A stretch of 38,889 nt of DNA from Oscillospiraceae bacterium (GTDB lineage Bacteria; Bacillota; Clostridia; Oscillospirales; Oscillospiraceae). The notes beneath the pieces were generated by a model, which made no database searches, had not been told where the DNA came from, and saw only the letters and a list, made by a program, of their open reading frames with translations. Positions within the stretch are counted from its first letter, which is position 1. Every line of letters begins with the position of its first letter. Location of the stretch: assembly GCA_020025615.1 (NCBI GenBank), contig JAHHRT010000003.1, positions 1 to 38,889 on the forward strand, given 5' to 3'. A program made the position numbers and the translations under genes. Positions 6,936 to 14,603 of this stretch are shown piece by piece.

Positions 6936-8043
6936 GCTGACCTTAGGGTCTTTTCGGAACTATGAAGCCCTGAATCTCAGCTTTGATCCCGGCGTAAACC
7001 TGATTGTAGGCGACAACGCCCAGGGCAAAACCAACCTTCTGGAGTCGATTTTCTATCTGGGCAGCGGAAAAAGCTTTCGTGCCCAGAAAAATTCGGAATT
7101 GGTCCGTTTCGGGTCGGATTTCTGTGATATCGAGGGGAAAATATTCTCCCAGGAACGGGAACAGACGCTGCGCTGGATCCTCTTCAAAGGCTCCCGCCCC
7201 CGTCAGCTCTACCGAAACGGTGCCAAAAAGAAGACCGCAGGAGAGATTTCCGGGGTTTTGCCCACGGTTCTCTTCTGCCCTGAGGATCTGATGGTCCTGA
7301 AAACCGGGGCCTCCCAGCGGCGTCGGATGGGCGATTATGTTCTGTGCCAATTACGGCCCAATTATGATGCGGCCCTTACGGAATACCATCGGATTCTGGA
7401 CCAAAAAAGCCGGATTCTCAAGGAACACTTCGAAAATCCCCGGATTCTGGAGATTTTACCGGAGTTTAACCAGCGTCTGTGCCAGGTGGGCGCACTGCTC
7501 ATCTCCTATCGGGCCCGGTTTTACGAGAGTTTGGGGCAGTCCGCTGCCAAATTCCACAGCCAGTTTTCCGGGGGCAGCGAAGAATTTACCCTGGAATACC
7601 ATACAGATTCCGGGATTCGGGACCCATTTGCCCCGATTTCGGAGCTGACCCAGGATCTTCTGGAGCATTTGCAGCAGCGATACCGTGCAGAGCTGGAAAC
7701 GGGCCAGTGTTTGGTGGGTCCTCAGAAGGATGATTTTGAAGTCAGCCTTTCCGGGGTCAATCTCAAATCCTACGGTTCCCAGGGACAAACCCGAACCGCT
7801 GCCATCAGCTTGAAGCTGGCCCAGCGGGAACTCATGGGTCGGGAATTTGGAGAAGAACCGGTGCTGCTGCTGGATGATGTGCTTTCGGAGCTGGATCCCG
7901 GCCGGCAGGATTTCGTCCTCAACCAGATTGTATCCGGTCAGGTGTTTATCACCTGCTGTGAGCCCGGGCGATTTACCAAACTGGGCAAGACCATTGAGAT
8001 TCGAAGCGGCCATTTGGCTGCGCCGGAAGGGAACGATTTATAA
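6922..8043 (+). CDS. recF: DNA replication and repair protein RecF
   Basis: A 373-residue RecF, an SMC-like ATPase that with RecO and RecR loads RecA at gaps. Walker A is GDNAQGKTNLLE with Lys36. The ABC signature region is SYGSQGQTRTAAISLKLAQ. Walker B is PVLLLDDVLSELD near residue 310. The ATG at 6922 inside the end of yaaA is chosen because the RecF fold starts at MNLNELTLGSFRNYEAL. The frame extends upstream only through the yaaA coding region. The gene is followed not by remB, as is usual, but by a 307-base gap before gyrB. Confidence 0.96.
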   Translation: MNLNELTLGSFRNYEALNLSFDPGVNLIVGDNAQGKTNLLESIFYLGSGKSFRAQKNSELVRFGSDFCDIEGKIFSQEREQTLRWILFKGSRPRQLYRNGAKKKTAGEISGVLPTVLFCPEDLMVLKTGASQRRRMGDYVLCQLRPNYDAALTEYHRILDQKSRILKEHFENPRILEILPEFNQRLCQVGALLISYRARFYESLGQSAAKFHSQFSGGSEEFTLEYHTDSGIRDPFAPISELTQDLLEHLQQRYRAELETGQCLVGPQKDDFEVSLSGVNLKSYGSQGQTRTAAISLKLAQRELMGREFGEEPVLLLDDVLSELDPGRQDFVLNQIVSGQVFITCCEPGRFTKLGKTIEIRSGHLAAPEGNDL

Positions 8044-8350
8044 AATAAATATGCGGTTATCTATATACTGCATATTTATACAATTATACAATTCTGATGT
8101 ATCTTCGGGCCGTCCGCCTACTACGGACAGAAACCGGAGATTACAGCCCGTTTCTCTGTGTCCGCCACAGAGACACCCTCGGGAAACGGAAAGGATTTAT
8201 CCAAAGAATATGCACAGACCTGTGGAATTCTTTGGGATGCCCAGCGGAAGGGCAGTGCCCTTAAGCCTTTTAAGAGCCCTGCCCCTCCCCTGGGCTGGAA
8301 GCAGCGCCCCCGCATGGGGACTTGGCAAATTGGGAAACAGGAGGACAAGT
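8044..8350 (+). other. recF-gyrB intergenic region, hairpin-rich, no gene
   Basis: This is where related genomes usually carry remB; none is present here. Visible structures are an AT-rich start (8044-8100), a GTCCG/CGGAC hairpin at about 8112-8128, a 7-bp hairpin CTCTGTG/CACAGAG at 8154-8172, and AGGGCA/TGCCCT near 8250. TTATCCAAA and TGTGGAATT at about 8196-8225 are poor DnaA-box matches. The ribosome binding site AGGAGG of gyrB closes the region. A gyrB promoter is expected but none stands out. Confidence 0.5.
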
Positions 8351-10279
8351 ATGTCTGATGAAAACAAGGTAACGCAGGAATACGGCGCAGACCAGATTCA
8401 GGTCCTTGAGGGTCTGGAAGCCGTTCGGAAGCGTCCCGGTATGTATATCGGCTCTACTTCCGCATCGGGTCTGCACCATCTCGTCTATGAAATCGTGGAT
8501 AACGCCATCGACGAGGCCCTGGCCGGTTACTGTAAGCACATTAACGTCAATATCAATCCCGGCGACTCCATCACCGTCACCGACGACGGCCGCGGTATCC
8601 CCATCGATATCCAGGCCCAGACCGGACGGCCCGCTATGGAAGTTGTCTTCACCGTGCTCCACGCCGGCGGTAAGTTCGGCGGCGGCGGCTACAAGGTCTC
8701 CGGCGGCCTCCACGGCGTGGGCGCCTCCGTTGTGAACGCCCTTTCCGAGTGGCTGAAGGTCCGGGTCCATAAGAACGGCAAGATCTACGAGATGAAGTTC
8801 AGCCGGGGCCACATCACCCAGGAAATGCGGGTGGTCGGCAATACCGATAAGACCGGTACCGAGGTCACCTTCCAGCCAGATCCTGAGATGTTCGACAGCC
8901 TCAAGTATGACTATGAGATTCTCCACGAGCGGATGCGTGAGGAAGCCTTCCTGAATGCAGGCCTTTCCATCACCATTACCGACTACCGGGAGGAAGAGCC
9001 TGTCACCGACACCATGTGCTATGAGGGCGGTATCCGGGAGTTTGCCAAATACTGCAACCGGAACAAGACCCCCATCCACGATGAGGTCATCTACATGAAC
9101 GGCAGAAAGGGAGATGCTTCTGCGGAGGTTGCCATCCAGTATAACGACGGCTACTCTGAGTTTATGATCTCCTTTGCCAACGACGTGCGCACCCCGGAAG
9201 GCGGTATGCACGAGACCGGCTTTAAGACGGCCCTGACCCGTGTGCTCAACAACTACGGCGTTAAAAACGGCATCATCAAGGGCGAAGACAAGGTCTCCGG
9301 CGAGGACTGCCGCGAGGGTATCACCGCCGTGATCTCCGTCAAGCTCACCGATGCTCAGTTTGAAGGCCAGACCAAGGCAAAGCTTGGCAACGCCTATATC
9401 CGTACCCTGGTGGACCAGGTGGTCAATGACCAGCTTGCCACCTACTTCGAGGAGCATCCCCAGATTGCCAAGGCAATTCTGGAGAAGGCCATGATGGCAA
9501 ACCGGGCCCGTGAGGCCGCCAGAAAGGCCAGGGACTCCATTCGCCGCAAGACCGGACTGGAATCCGGCCAGATGCCCGATAAGCTCCAGGACTGCAACGA
9601 GCGGGACCCTGAGCTGTGCGAAATCTACATCGTCGAGGGTGACTCCGCTGCGGGCTCCGCCATCCAGGGCAGAGACTCCCGGTTCCAGGCCATCCTGGCT
9701 ATGTGGGGTAAAATGCTCAACGTGGAAAAGGCCAGAGCCGACAAGATCTACGGCAACGATAAGCTCTATCCCCTGATCGTCGCCCTGGGCGGCGGCATCG
9801 GTGATGAGTTCGATATCGAAAAGCTCCGCTACCACAAGGTGGTCATCATGGCGGATGCCGATGTGGACGGTGCCCATATCCGCACCCTGCTTCTGACCTT
9901 CTTCTTCCGCTATATGCGGCCCATGATCGAAAACGGCTATGTGTATTCCGCTGTGCCGCCGCTCTATAAGCTCACCCGGGGCAAGACCGTGAAGGTCGCC
10001 TACTCCGACGAGGAGCGGGACCGGCTTTCCGCCCAGATGCGTGCAGACAACCCCAACGCCAAGGTGGACATCTCCCGGTTTAAGGGCCTTGGTGAGATGG
10101 ACCCCCACGAGCTGTGGGAGACCACCATGGACCCTGAAAAGCGCAGCCTGAGAAGAATCACCCTGGACGACGCTGCCCGGGCCGATGAGGTGTTCAGCAT
10201 CCTCATGGGCGAGCAGGTGGAGCCCAGAAAAGAATGGATCGAGCGCAATGCCCGCTATGCCATCAATATCGACATCTAA
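8351..10279 (+). CDS. gyrB: DNA gyrase subunit B
   Basis: A 642-residue GyrB, the ATPase subunit of the type II topoisomerase that introduces negative supercoils. The GHKL ATPase motifs are EIVDNAIDEAL, DDGRGIP and the glycine lid GGLHGVG. The Toprim domain has YIVEGDSAAGSA and the metal-binding DADVDGAHIRTLL. The C terminus ends at the family's usual point (RRxFIExNA-like RKEWIERNARYAINIDI). The ATG at 8351 is selected because CAGGAGGACAAGT precedes it and the family N-terminal motif QIQVLEGLEAVRKRPGMYIG follows. gyrA begins 14 bases downstream. Confidence 0.97.
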   Translation: MSDENKVTQEYGADQIQVLEGLEAVRKRPGMYIGSTSASGLHHLVYEIVDNAIDEALAGYCKHINVNINPGDSITVTDDGRGIPIDIQAQTGRPAMEVVFTVLHAGGKFGGGGYKVSGGLHGVGASVVNALSEWLKVRVHKNGKIYEMKFSRGHITQEMRVVGNTDKTGTEVTFQPDPEMFDSLKYDYEILHERMREEAFLNAGLSITITDYREEEPVTDTMCYEGGIREFAKYCNRNKTPIHDEVIYMNGRKGDASAEVAIQYNDGYSEFMISFANDVRTPEGGMHETGFKTALTRVLNNYGVKNGIIKGEDKVSGEDCREGITAVISVKLTDAQFEGQTKAKLGNAYIRTLVDQVVNDQLATYFEEHPQIAKAILEKAMMANRAREAARKARDSIRRKTGLESGQMPDKLQDCNERDPELCEIYIVEGDSAAGSAIQGRDSRFQAILAMWGKMLNVEKARADKIYGNDKLYPLIVALGGGIGDEFDIEKLRYHKVVIMADADVDGAHIRTLLLTFFFRYMRPMIENGYVYSAVPPLYKLTRGKTVKVAYSDEERDRLSAQMRADNPNAKVDISRFKGLGEMDPHELWETTMDPEKRSLRRITLDDAARADEVFSILMGEQVEPRKEWIERNARYAINIDI

Positions 10280-10293
10280 GGAGGTGACGTACA

Positions 10294-12801
10294 TTGGCAC
10301 ATAACAGAACTTATAAACCCGAGGACATCCGCTTCCCGGACCAGGTGATCACCGAATCCCACCTGGTGGACGAGATGGAGAAGTCCTATATCGAATACGC
10401 CATGAGCGTCATCGTTGGCAGAGCCCTTCCCGACGTCCGGGACGGCTTAAAGCCTGTTCACAGAAGAATTCTCTACACCATGTACGAAAGCGGCCTGACT
10501 TCCGACAAGCCCTTTAAGAAATCCGCCACCTGCGTGGGTGACGTGCTGGGTAAGTACCATCCCCACGGCGACGCCTCTGTTTACGACGCCATGGTCCGTC
10601 TGGCTCAGGACTTCTCCATGCGCTATATGCTGGTGGACGGTCACGGAAACTTCGGCTCCGTGGACGGAGATCCCCCCGCTGCCTACCGTTACACCGAGGC
10701 CAGACTCTCGAAGCTCTCCAACGAGATGCTCCGGGACATCGAAAAGGACACCGTGGACTGGGATCCCAACTTCGACGAGACCCGGAAAGAACCCCGGGTC
10801 CTGCCCAGCCGGTTCCCCAATCTTCTGGTGAACGGCTCCTCCGGCATCGCCGTTGGTATGGCAACCAACATTCCCCCGCACAACCTCACCGAGGTCATCA
10901 ACGCCTGTGTCTGCGTGCTGGACGACCCCGAGTGCACCATGCTGGACCTGATGGAGCACCTGACCGGTCCTGACTTCCCCACCGGCGGCATCATCATGGG
11001 CCGCTCCGGCATCCGGGCAGCCTACGCCACCGGCCGCGGCAAGGTGGTGGTCCGGGCTCGCACCGAGTTTGAAACCTTCGGCAAGGACCGCACCCGGATT
11101 ATCGTCACCGAGCTTCCCTACCAGGTCAACAAGCGCCAGCTCATCAAGAGCATTGCCGAGCAGGTGAAGGACAAGCGCCTGGAGGGCATTTCCGACCTCC
11201 GGGACGAGACCGACCGCAACGGTATGCGGATGGTCATTGAGCTCAAGAAGGACGCCAATCCCCAGGTGGTCCTCAACAAGCTCTTTAAGCAGACTGCCCT
11301 GCAGTCCAACTTCTCCATCATCATGCTGGCACTGGTGGACAACCAGAAGCAGCCCAAGATCCTGTCCCTGCGGCAGATTCTGGACGAGTACCTGGCACAC
11401 CAGAACAACATCCTGACCCGCCGGACCCAGTACGACCTGAGAAAGGCAAAGGAGCGCGCCCACCTGCTGGAAGGCCTGCTCATTGCCCAGGATAACATCG
11501 ACGAGGTCATCCACATCATCCGCACCTCCTATGACAACGCCAGAGAGCGTCTGTGCGAGCGGTTTGGACTGGACGAGGTCCAGGCTCAGGCCATCCTGGA
11601 TATGCGCTTAAAAGCCCTTCAGGGCCTCGACAGAGAGAAGCTGGAGAATGAGTACAAGGAGCTGGAGGAAAAGATCCGCTACTACGAGGAGCTGCTGGCA
11701 GACCCCGAGAAGATGAAGGCCGTGCTCCGGGAGGAGCTGATCCAGATCCGGGACAAGTTCGGCGACGAGCGCCGCACCGAGATCCAGGAGATCGAGGACG
11801 ACATCGACATCGAGGACCTGATCGAAGAGGAGACCTGCGCCTTCACCCTGTCCAACGAGGGCTATATCAAGCGGATGCCCGTGGATATGTACCGGACCCA
11901 GAGCCGCGGCGGACGCGGTGTCAACGCGCAGAACCTGAAGGAAGAGGACTATGTGAAGTCTCTGAACATCGCCTCTACCCATGACCATATCCTGTTCTTC
12001 ACCGACCAGGGCCGGGTCCACCACCGCAAGGGCTATCAGATCCCCGAGGCCGGACGGACCGCAAGAGGCACTGCCATGGTGAACGTGCTGCCTCTGGATT
12101 CTGAGGAGTCCGTCACCGCCATGGTGATCACCCGGGAGTACCACGAGGACGAGTTCCTCATGATGGTCACCCGCAACGGCACGGTGAAGCGGATTCCCTT
12201 TGAGAAACTGAAGACCAACCGCAAGGGCGGCATCCGTGCCATCACCCTGGACGAAGGCGACCATCTGGTGAACGTCATCCGCACCAACGGCAATGACAAC
12301 ATCATCCTGGCCACCGCCGAGGGCATGGCAATCTGCTTCAACGAAAACGACGTCCGGCCTATGGGCAGAGATGCAGCCGGTGTCCGGGGCATCCAGCTGA
12401 GCGGCTCTGACTTCGTCGTAGGCGCTGAAAAGTGGGAGCCCAATAAAACACTCCTGACCGTTACAGAAAACGGCTACGGCAAGCGCACAGAGCTTGAGGA
12501 GTACCTCCGCACCGGTCCCAATGGCGAGAAGATCCCCCAGAACCGCGGCGGCAAGGGCCTCAAGAACTACAACATCACCCCGAAGACCGGCAACGTGGCG
12601 GGCTGCCGCGTGGTGGGCGAGGACGACGACGCCATGCTCATTGAGACCGGCGGTGTCATCATCCGGATTCCCGTATCCTCTGTGAACATCTACAAGCGGG
12701 ATGTTCAGGGCGTCATTGTGATGCGCGTGGAGGAAGGCAGCCAGGTGGTTGCTCTGGAGCGGGTGGAAAACCTGACGGAAGAAGAGGAGAGCGGCAATTG
12801 A
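10294..12801 (+). CDS. gyrA: DNA gyrase subunit A
   Basis: An 835-residue GyrA, the DNA-cleaving subunit. The start codon is TTG, clearly set by AAGGAGGTGA upstream. The catalytic tyrosine is Tyr133 in YRYTEARL. The quinolone-determining stretch reads HPHGDASVYDAMVRLAQ (90-106): the position of E. coli Ser83 is Ala94 and that of Asp87 is Asp98. The C-terminal wrapping domain contains a GyrA-box variant, QNRGGKG. A coiled coil near 430-490 matches the family. The stop codon overlaps the rnhA start (TTGA), so the two genes are probably co-translated. Confidence 0.97.
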   Translation: MAHNRTYKPEDIRFPDQVITESHLVDEMEKSYIEYAMSVIVGRALPDVRDGLKPVHRRILYTMYESGLTSDKPFKKSATCVGDVLGKYHPHGDASVYDAMVRLAQDFSMRYMLVDGHGNFGSVDGDPPAAYRYTEARLSKLSNEMLRDIEKDTVDWDPNFDETRKEPRVLPSRFPNLLVNGSSGIAVGMATNIPPHNLTEVINACVCVLDDPECTMLDLMEHLTGPDFPTGGIIMGRSGIRAAYATGRGKVVVRARTEFETFGKDRTRIIVTELPYQVNKRQLIKSIAEQVKDKRLEGISDLRDETDRNGMRMVIELKKDANPQVVLNKLFKQTALQSNFSIIMLALVDNQKQPKILSLRQILDEYLAHQNNILTRRTQYDLRKAKERAHLLEGLLIAQDNIDEVIHIIRTSYDNARERLCERFGLDEVQAQAILDMRLKALQGLDREKLENEYKELEEKIRYYEELLADPEKMKAVLREELIQIRDKFGDERRTEIQEIEDDIDIEDLIEEETCAFTLSNEGYIKRMPVDMYRTQSRGGRGVNAQNLKEEDYVKSLNIASTHDHILFFTDQGRVHHRKGYQIPEAGRTARGTAMVNVLPLDSEESVTAMVITREYHEDEFLMMVTRNGTVKRIPFEKLKTNRKGGIRAITLDEGDHLVNVIRTNGNDNIILATAEGMAICFNENDVRPMGRDAAGVRGIQLSGSDFVVGAEKWEPNKTLLTVTENGYGKRTELEEYLRTGPNGEKIPQNRGGKGLKNYNITPKTGNVAGCRVVGEDDDAMLIETGGVIIRIPVSSVNIYKRDVQGVIVMRVEEGSQVVALERVENLTEEEESGN

Positions 12802-13238
12802 AAACCGTGACCCTCTATACCGACGGTGCCTGTTCGGGAAACCCCGGCCCCGGCGGCTGGGGTGCCATTCTGGAATTTAACGGCGTGGAAAAGGAGCTCT
12901 CCGGCGGAGAGCTCAACACCACCAACAACCGCATGGAGCTCACCGCAGTGATTGAGGGGCTTTCCGCCCTGAAGGAGCCCTGCATTGTGGAGCTCTACTC
13001 CGACAGCAAGTATGTGATTGATGCCCTGGAAAAGGGCTGGGCCTGGGGCTGGAAAAAGCGGGGCTGGGTGAAATCCGATAAAAAGCCCGCCCTGAATTCC
13101 GACCTCTGGGAAGTGCTTCTGGGGCTGACCCAGAAGCATGAGGTCCGCTATCACTGGGTCAAGGGCCATGCCCAGAACCCCAAGAACAACCGCTGCGATG
13201 AGCTTGCTGTGGCGGCAAGTCATCAGCAGGGAAGATAA
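12798..13238 (+). CDS. rnhA: Ribonuclease HI
   Basis: A 146-residue RNase HI that cuts the RNA strand of RNA-DNA hybrids. All catalytic residues are visible: Asp9 (YTDGACSGNPG), Glu47 (NRMELTAV), Asp69 (YSDSKYV), His124 (WVKGHA) and Asp134 (RCDELA). The basic handle WAWGWKKRGWVKS is present. The TTG start overlaps the gyrA stop by four bases (TTGA), and the protein begins at the expected beta strand, MKTVTLYTDG. Placement directly behind gyrA is less usual but fits a replication-linked operon. The gene is followed by 880 bases of repeats. Confidence 0.95.
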   Translation: MKTVTLYTDGACSGNPGPGGWGAILEFNGVEKELSGGELNTTNNRMELTAVIEGLSALKEPCIVELYSDSKYVIDALEKGWAWGWKKRGWVKSDKKPALNSDLWEVLLGLTQKHEVRYHWVKGHAQNPKNNRCDELAVAASHQQGR

Positions 13239-13249
13239 ATGCGTGCGCC

Positions 13250-13283
13250 AGCGGGTCAGGAATCGTTTCTTCCCTGACCCGCT
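13250..13283 (+). repeat. Hairpin directly after rnhA
   Basis: AGCGGGTCAGG (13250-13260) pairs with CCTGACCCGCT (13273-13283), an 11-bp stem with a 12-base loop. No T-run follows, so it is either a poor terminator of the gyr-rnhA unit or the first module of the repeat mosaic. Confidence 0.5.
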
Positions 13284-13300
13284 CGGTGTCGGTGCCTGGT

Positions 13301-13400
13301 ACAAAGGCTCTCACTCTGGGAGAGCTGGCACGGCACAGCCGTGACCGAGAGGGCGAACCTGTACCTTCGATTTTGCACCAGGTTACAGTGTACCTACCGC
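13301..13400 (-). repeat. Inverted copy of the dispersed palindromic repeat
   Basis: Read on the minus strand this is GCGGTAGGTACACTGT..., then TTCGCCCTCTC, then CAGCTCTCCC...GAGAGCCTTTG. It matches 109-165 in order and spacing (17 of 18 bases identical over GTACACTGT[A/G]ACCTGGTG), and it matches the direct copy at 13770-13826. The element therefore occurs in both orientations within the window. Confidence 0.7.
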
Positions 13401-13526
13401 ACCAATCTTCAACCCAAACATTGTACGGTCTTACCAAAGTGCGCGCCTAGTGGGGTTCTTAGGGGAGAGCGGCTTGGCACGCGGGAGCGTGACACTCAGC
13501 GTCTCCCCTAAGTGCCCTTCTTTCGT

Positions 13527-13557
13527 ATCTTTCTTGTGGCATGACAAGAAAGATACC
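13527..13557. repeat. Perfect hairpin in the rnhA-remB gap
   Basis: CGTATCTTTCTTGT is followed within six bases by ACAAGAAAGATAC, a 13-bp stem with a GGCATG loop. It lies in the centre of the mosaic and has no T-run. Its role is unknown. Confidence 0.6.
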
Positions 13558-13749
13558 CCCCGGAGGGACCGCACTGCCATTATGTGCCCGGTGCAGCGAT
13601 CTTCACTGCCACCCTATGTGCTGCAATCGCTTTCTGAAAATCACAGCGTCGTGTTTCGGTGCCATTCACCGTCCAAAATTGTACCGCGGAATGGTCAAGA
13701 CCATTCCCTACATTGGCGGGAAATCAGAGTGCGGCGTGTGCTCTGCCGG

Positions 13750-13849
13750 CTGGTGTATCAACGAAAGTGCGGATTCGCCCTCTCAGTCACCTAACGGTGA
13801 CAGCTCTCCCAAGGGGAGAGCCTTTGTCCTGTGTAACGATACCGAGCGG
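13750..13849 (+). repeat. Direct copy of the dispersed palindromic repeat
   Basis: CTGGTGTAT at 13750-13758 and a 22-base string from GTGCGG to CTCAGTC at 13767-13788 occur at 127-135 and 144-165 with the same spacing and sequence. A GTCACC/GGTGAC hairpin follows, then CTCTCCC/GGGAGAG and CCTTTG, and then GTAACGATACCGAGCGG (13833-13849), identical to 341-357. Two modules found separately at the left edge are fused here. Confidence 0.75.
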
Positions 13850-13893
13850 CGCAGGGCAAAAACGATTTCTGCCGCACTGTGCACGTATTGTCT

Positions 13894-14091
13894 GCCCGCA
13901 CTGCGGGTCGAGCGGGTTAGGGAAGTGGCGATCACTAACGCACTGTGCACGTATTGTTCGCCCGCACTGCGGGTCGAGCGGGTTAGGGAAGTGGCGATGA
14001 CTAACGCACCGTGCACGTATTGTCCGCCCGCACTGCGGGTCGAGCGGCGAAGGGCAAAAACGATTTCTGCCGCACCGTGCACGCATTAGCC
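13894..14091 (+). repeat. 66-bp tandem repeat, three copies
   Basis: The 22-mer that starts GCCCGCACTGCGGG and ends GAGCGG begins at exactly 13894, 13960 and 14026, a period of 66 bases. Between copies 1-2 and 2-3 the spacer GTTAGGGAAGTGGCGAT is constant. After copy 3 it changes to GCGAAGGGCAAAAACG, which also stands before copy 1. Each unit contains a CCCGC-act-GCGGG hairpin and the palindrome CGTGCACG or a variant. Because 66 is a multiple of three, an open frame with 22-residue repeats results; it lacks a credible start. Confidence 0.8.
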
Positions 14092-14120
14092 GCCCGCCTT
14101 GCGGGCAAGGAGGAAGCAAA

Positions 14121-14378
14121 ATGTATCTGTCAATTGGATATGACTTCGCAGTCCGGGAATCCTCCATTATCGGAATCTTCGACCTGGATAATACCTCCAC
14201 CTCCAAGCGTACCCGGGAGTTCCTGGATAAGAGTGAGGAGATGGGCGAGGTGGTCCCCTGCGACGATCTGCCCAAGGCATTCGTCCTGACGGCAGAGTAC
14301 GGCTTCAATCGGGTCCATCTGACTTCCTTGAATGCCTATACCCTGGAAAAGCGTTTGGAGCATCCCAACTACGAATAG
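14121..14378 (+). CDS. remB: Extracellular matrix regulator RemB (DUF370)
   Basis: An 85-residue DUF370 protein. MYLSIGYDFAVRESSIIGIF, DNTSTSKRTREFL and the DDLPKAFVLTAE string match RemB/YaaB of Bacillus from memory. RemB is a relative of the DNA-binding matrix regulator RemA. The ATG follows AAGGAGG at 14107-14113. In relatives the gene lies between recF and gyrB; here it has been separated by about 6 kb and sits behind the repeat mosaic. A GCCCGC-ctt-GCGGGC hairpin (14092-14106) abuts the ribosome binding site, so the repeat may influence translation. A strong bidirectional terminator follows. Confidence 0.88.
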   Translation: MYLSIGYDFAVRESSIIGIFDLDNTSTSKRTREFLDKSEEMGEVVPCDDLPKAFVLTAEYGFNRVHLTSLNAYTLEKRLEHPNYE

Positions 14379-14391
14379 GAAACATCATAAT

Positions 14392-14440
14392 AAAATACCC
14401 GCAGAAACCAGAATGGACTTCTGATTTCTGCGGGTATTTT
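14392..14440 (+). terminator. Terminator of remB, probably bidirectional
   Basis: AAAATACCCGCAGAAA pairs with TTTCTGCGGGTATTTT, extended inwards by CAGAA/TTCTG. The long stem with A-rich and T-rich flanks can work on both strands. It lies between remB and the convergent pnp. Confidence 0.85.
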
Positions 14441-14500
14441 CAACTTCTGCAATTGTAAAAGGAAACAAGTGACGTTTCTAAAACGGAAAAAGCCGCAAAA

Positions 14501-14550
14501 ATCCCCCCAAAAGCGGCTATGGAGGATTCCATAGCCCGCTTTGGGGGGAT
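14501..14550 (-). terminator. Terminator of pnp
   Basis: ATCCCCCCAAAAGCGG-CTATGGA and TCCATAG-CCCGCTTTGGGGGGAT form a stem of more than 20 bp with a short GGAT loop. On the minus strand it is followed by TTTTTGCGGCTTTTT. It lies 54 bases after the pnp stop. Confidence 0.85.
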
Positions 14551-14603
14551 TGATTCGTTATGCAGATCGACCACTCCGGGCGGTCAGGCGCAGGAGATCA
14601 GAA

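Noticed and set aside
8044..8350. remB expected between recF and gyrB
   Set aside because: All frames were inspected; none has DUF370 motifs. The gene is at 14121-14378.
13894..14047. Possible CRISPR array
   Set aside because: Only three units, and the sequence between the 22-mers is itself nearly constant rather than unique. No cas gene is present.
13541..14089. Open frame encoding 22-residue repeats over the tandem repeat
   Set aside because: The periodicity comes from the 66-base DNA repeat. The other frames are open too, no ribosome binding site is present, and the repeated DNA has hairpins typical of non-coding elements.
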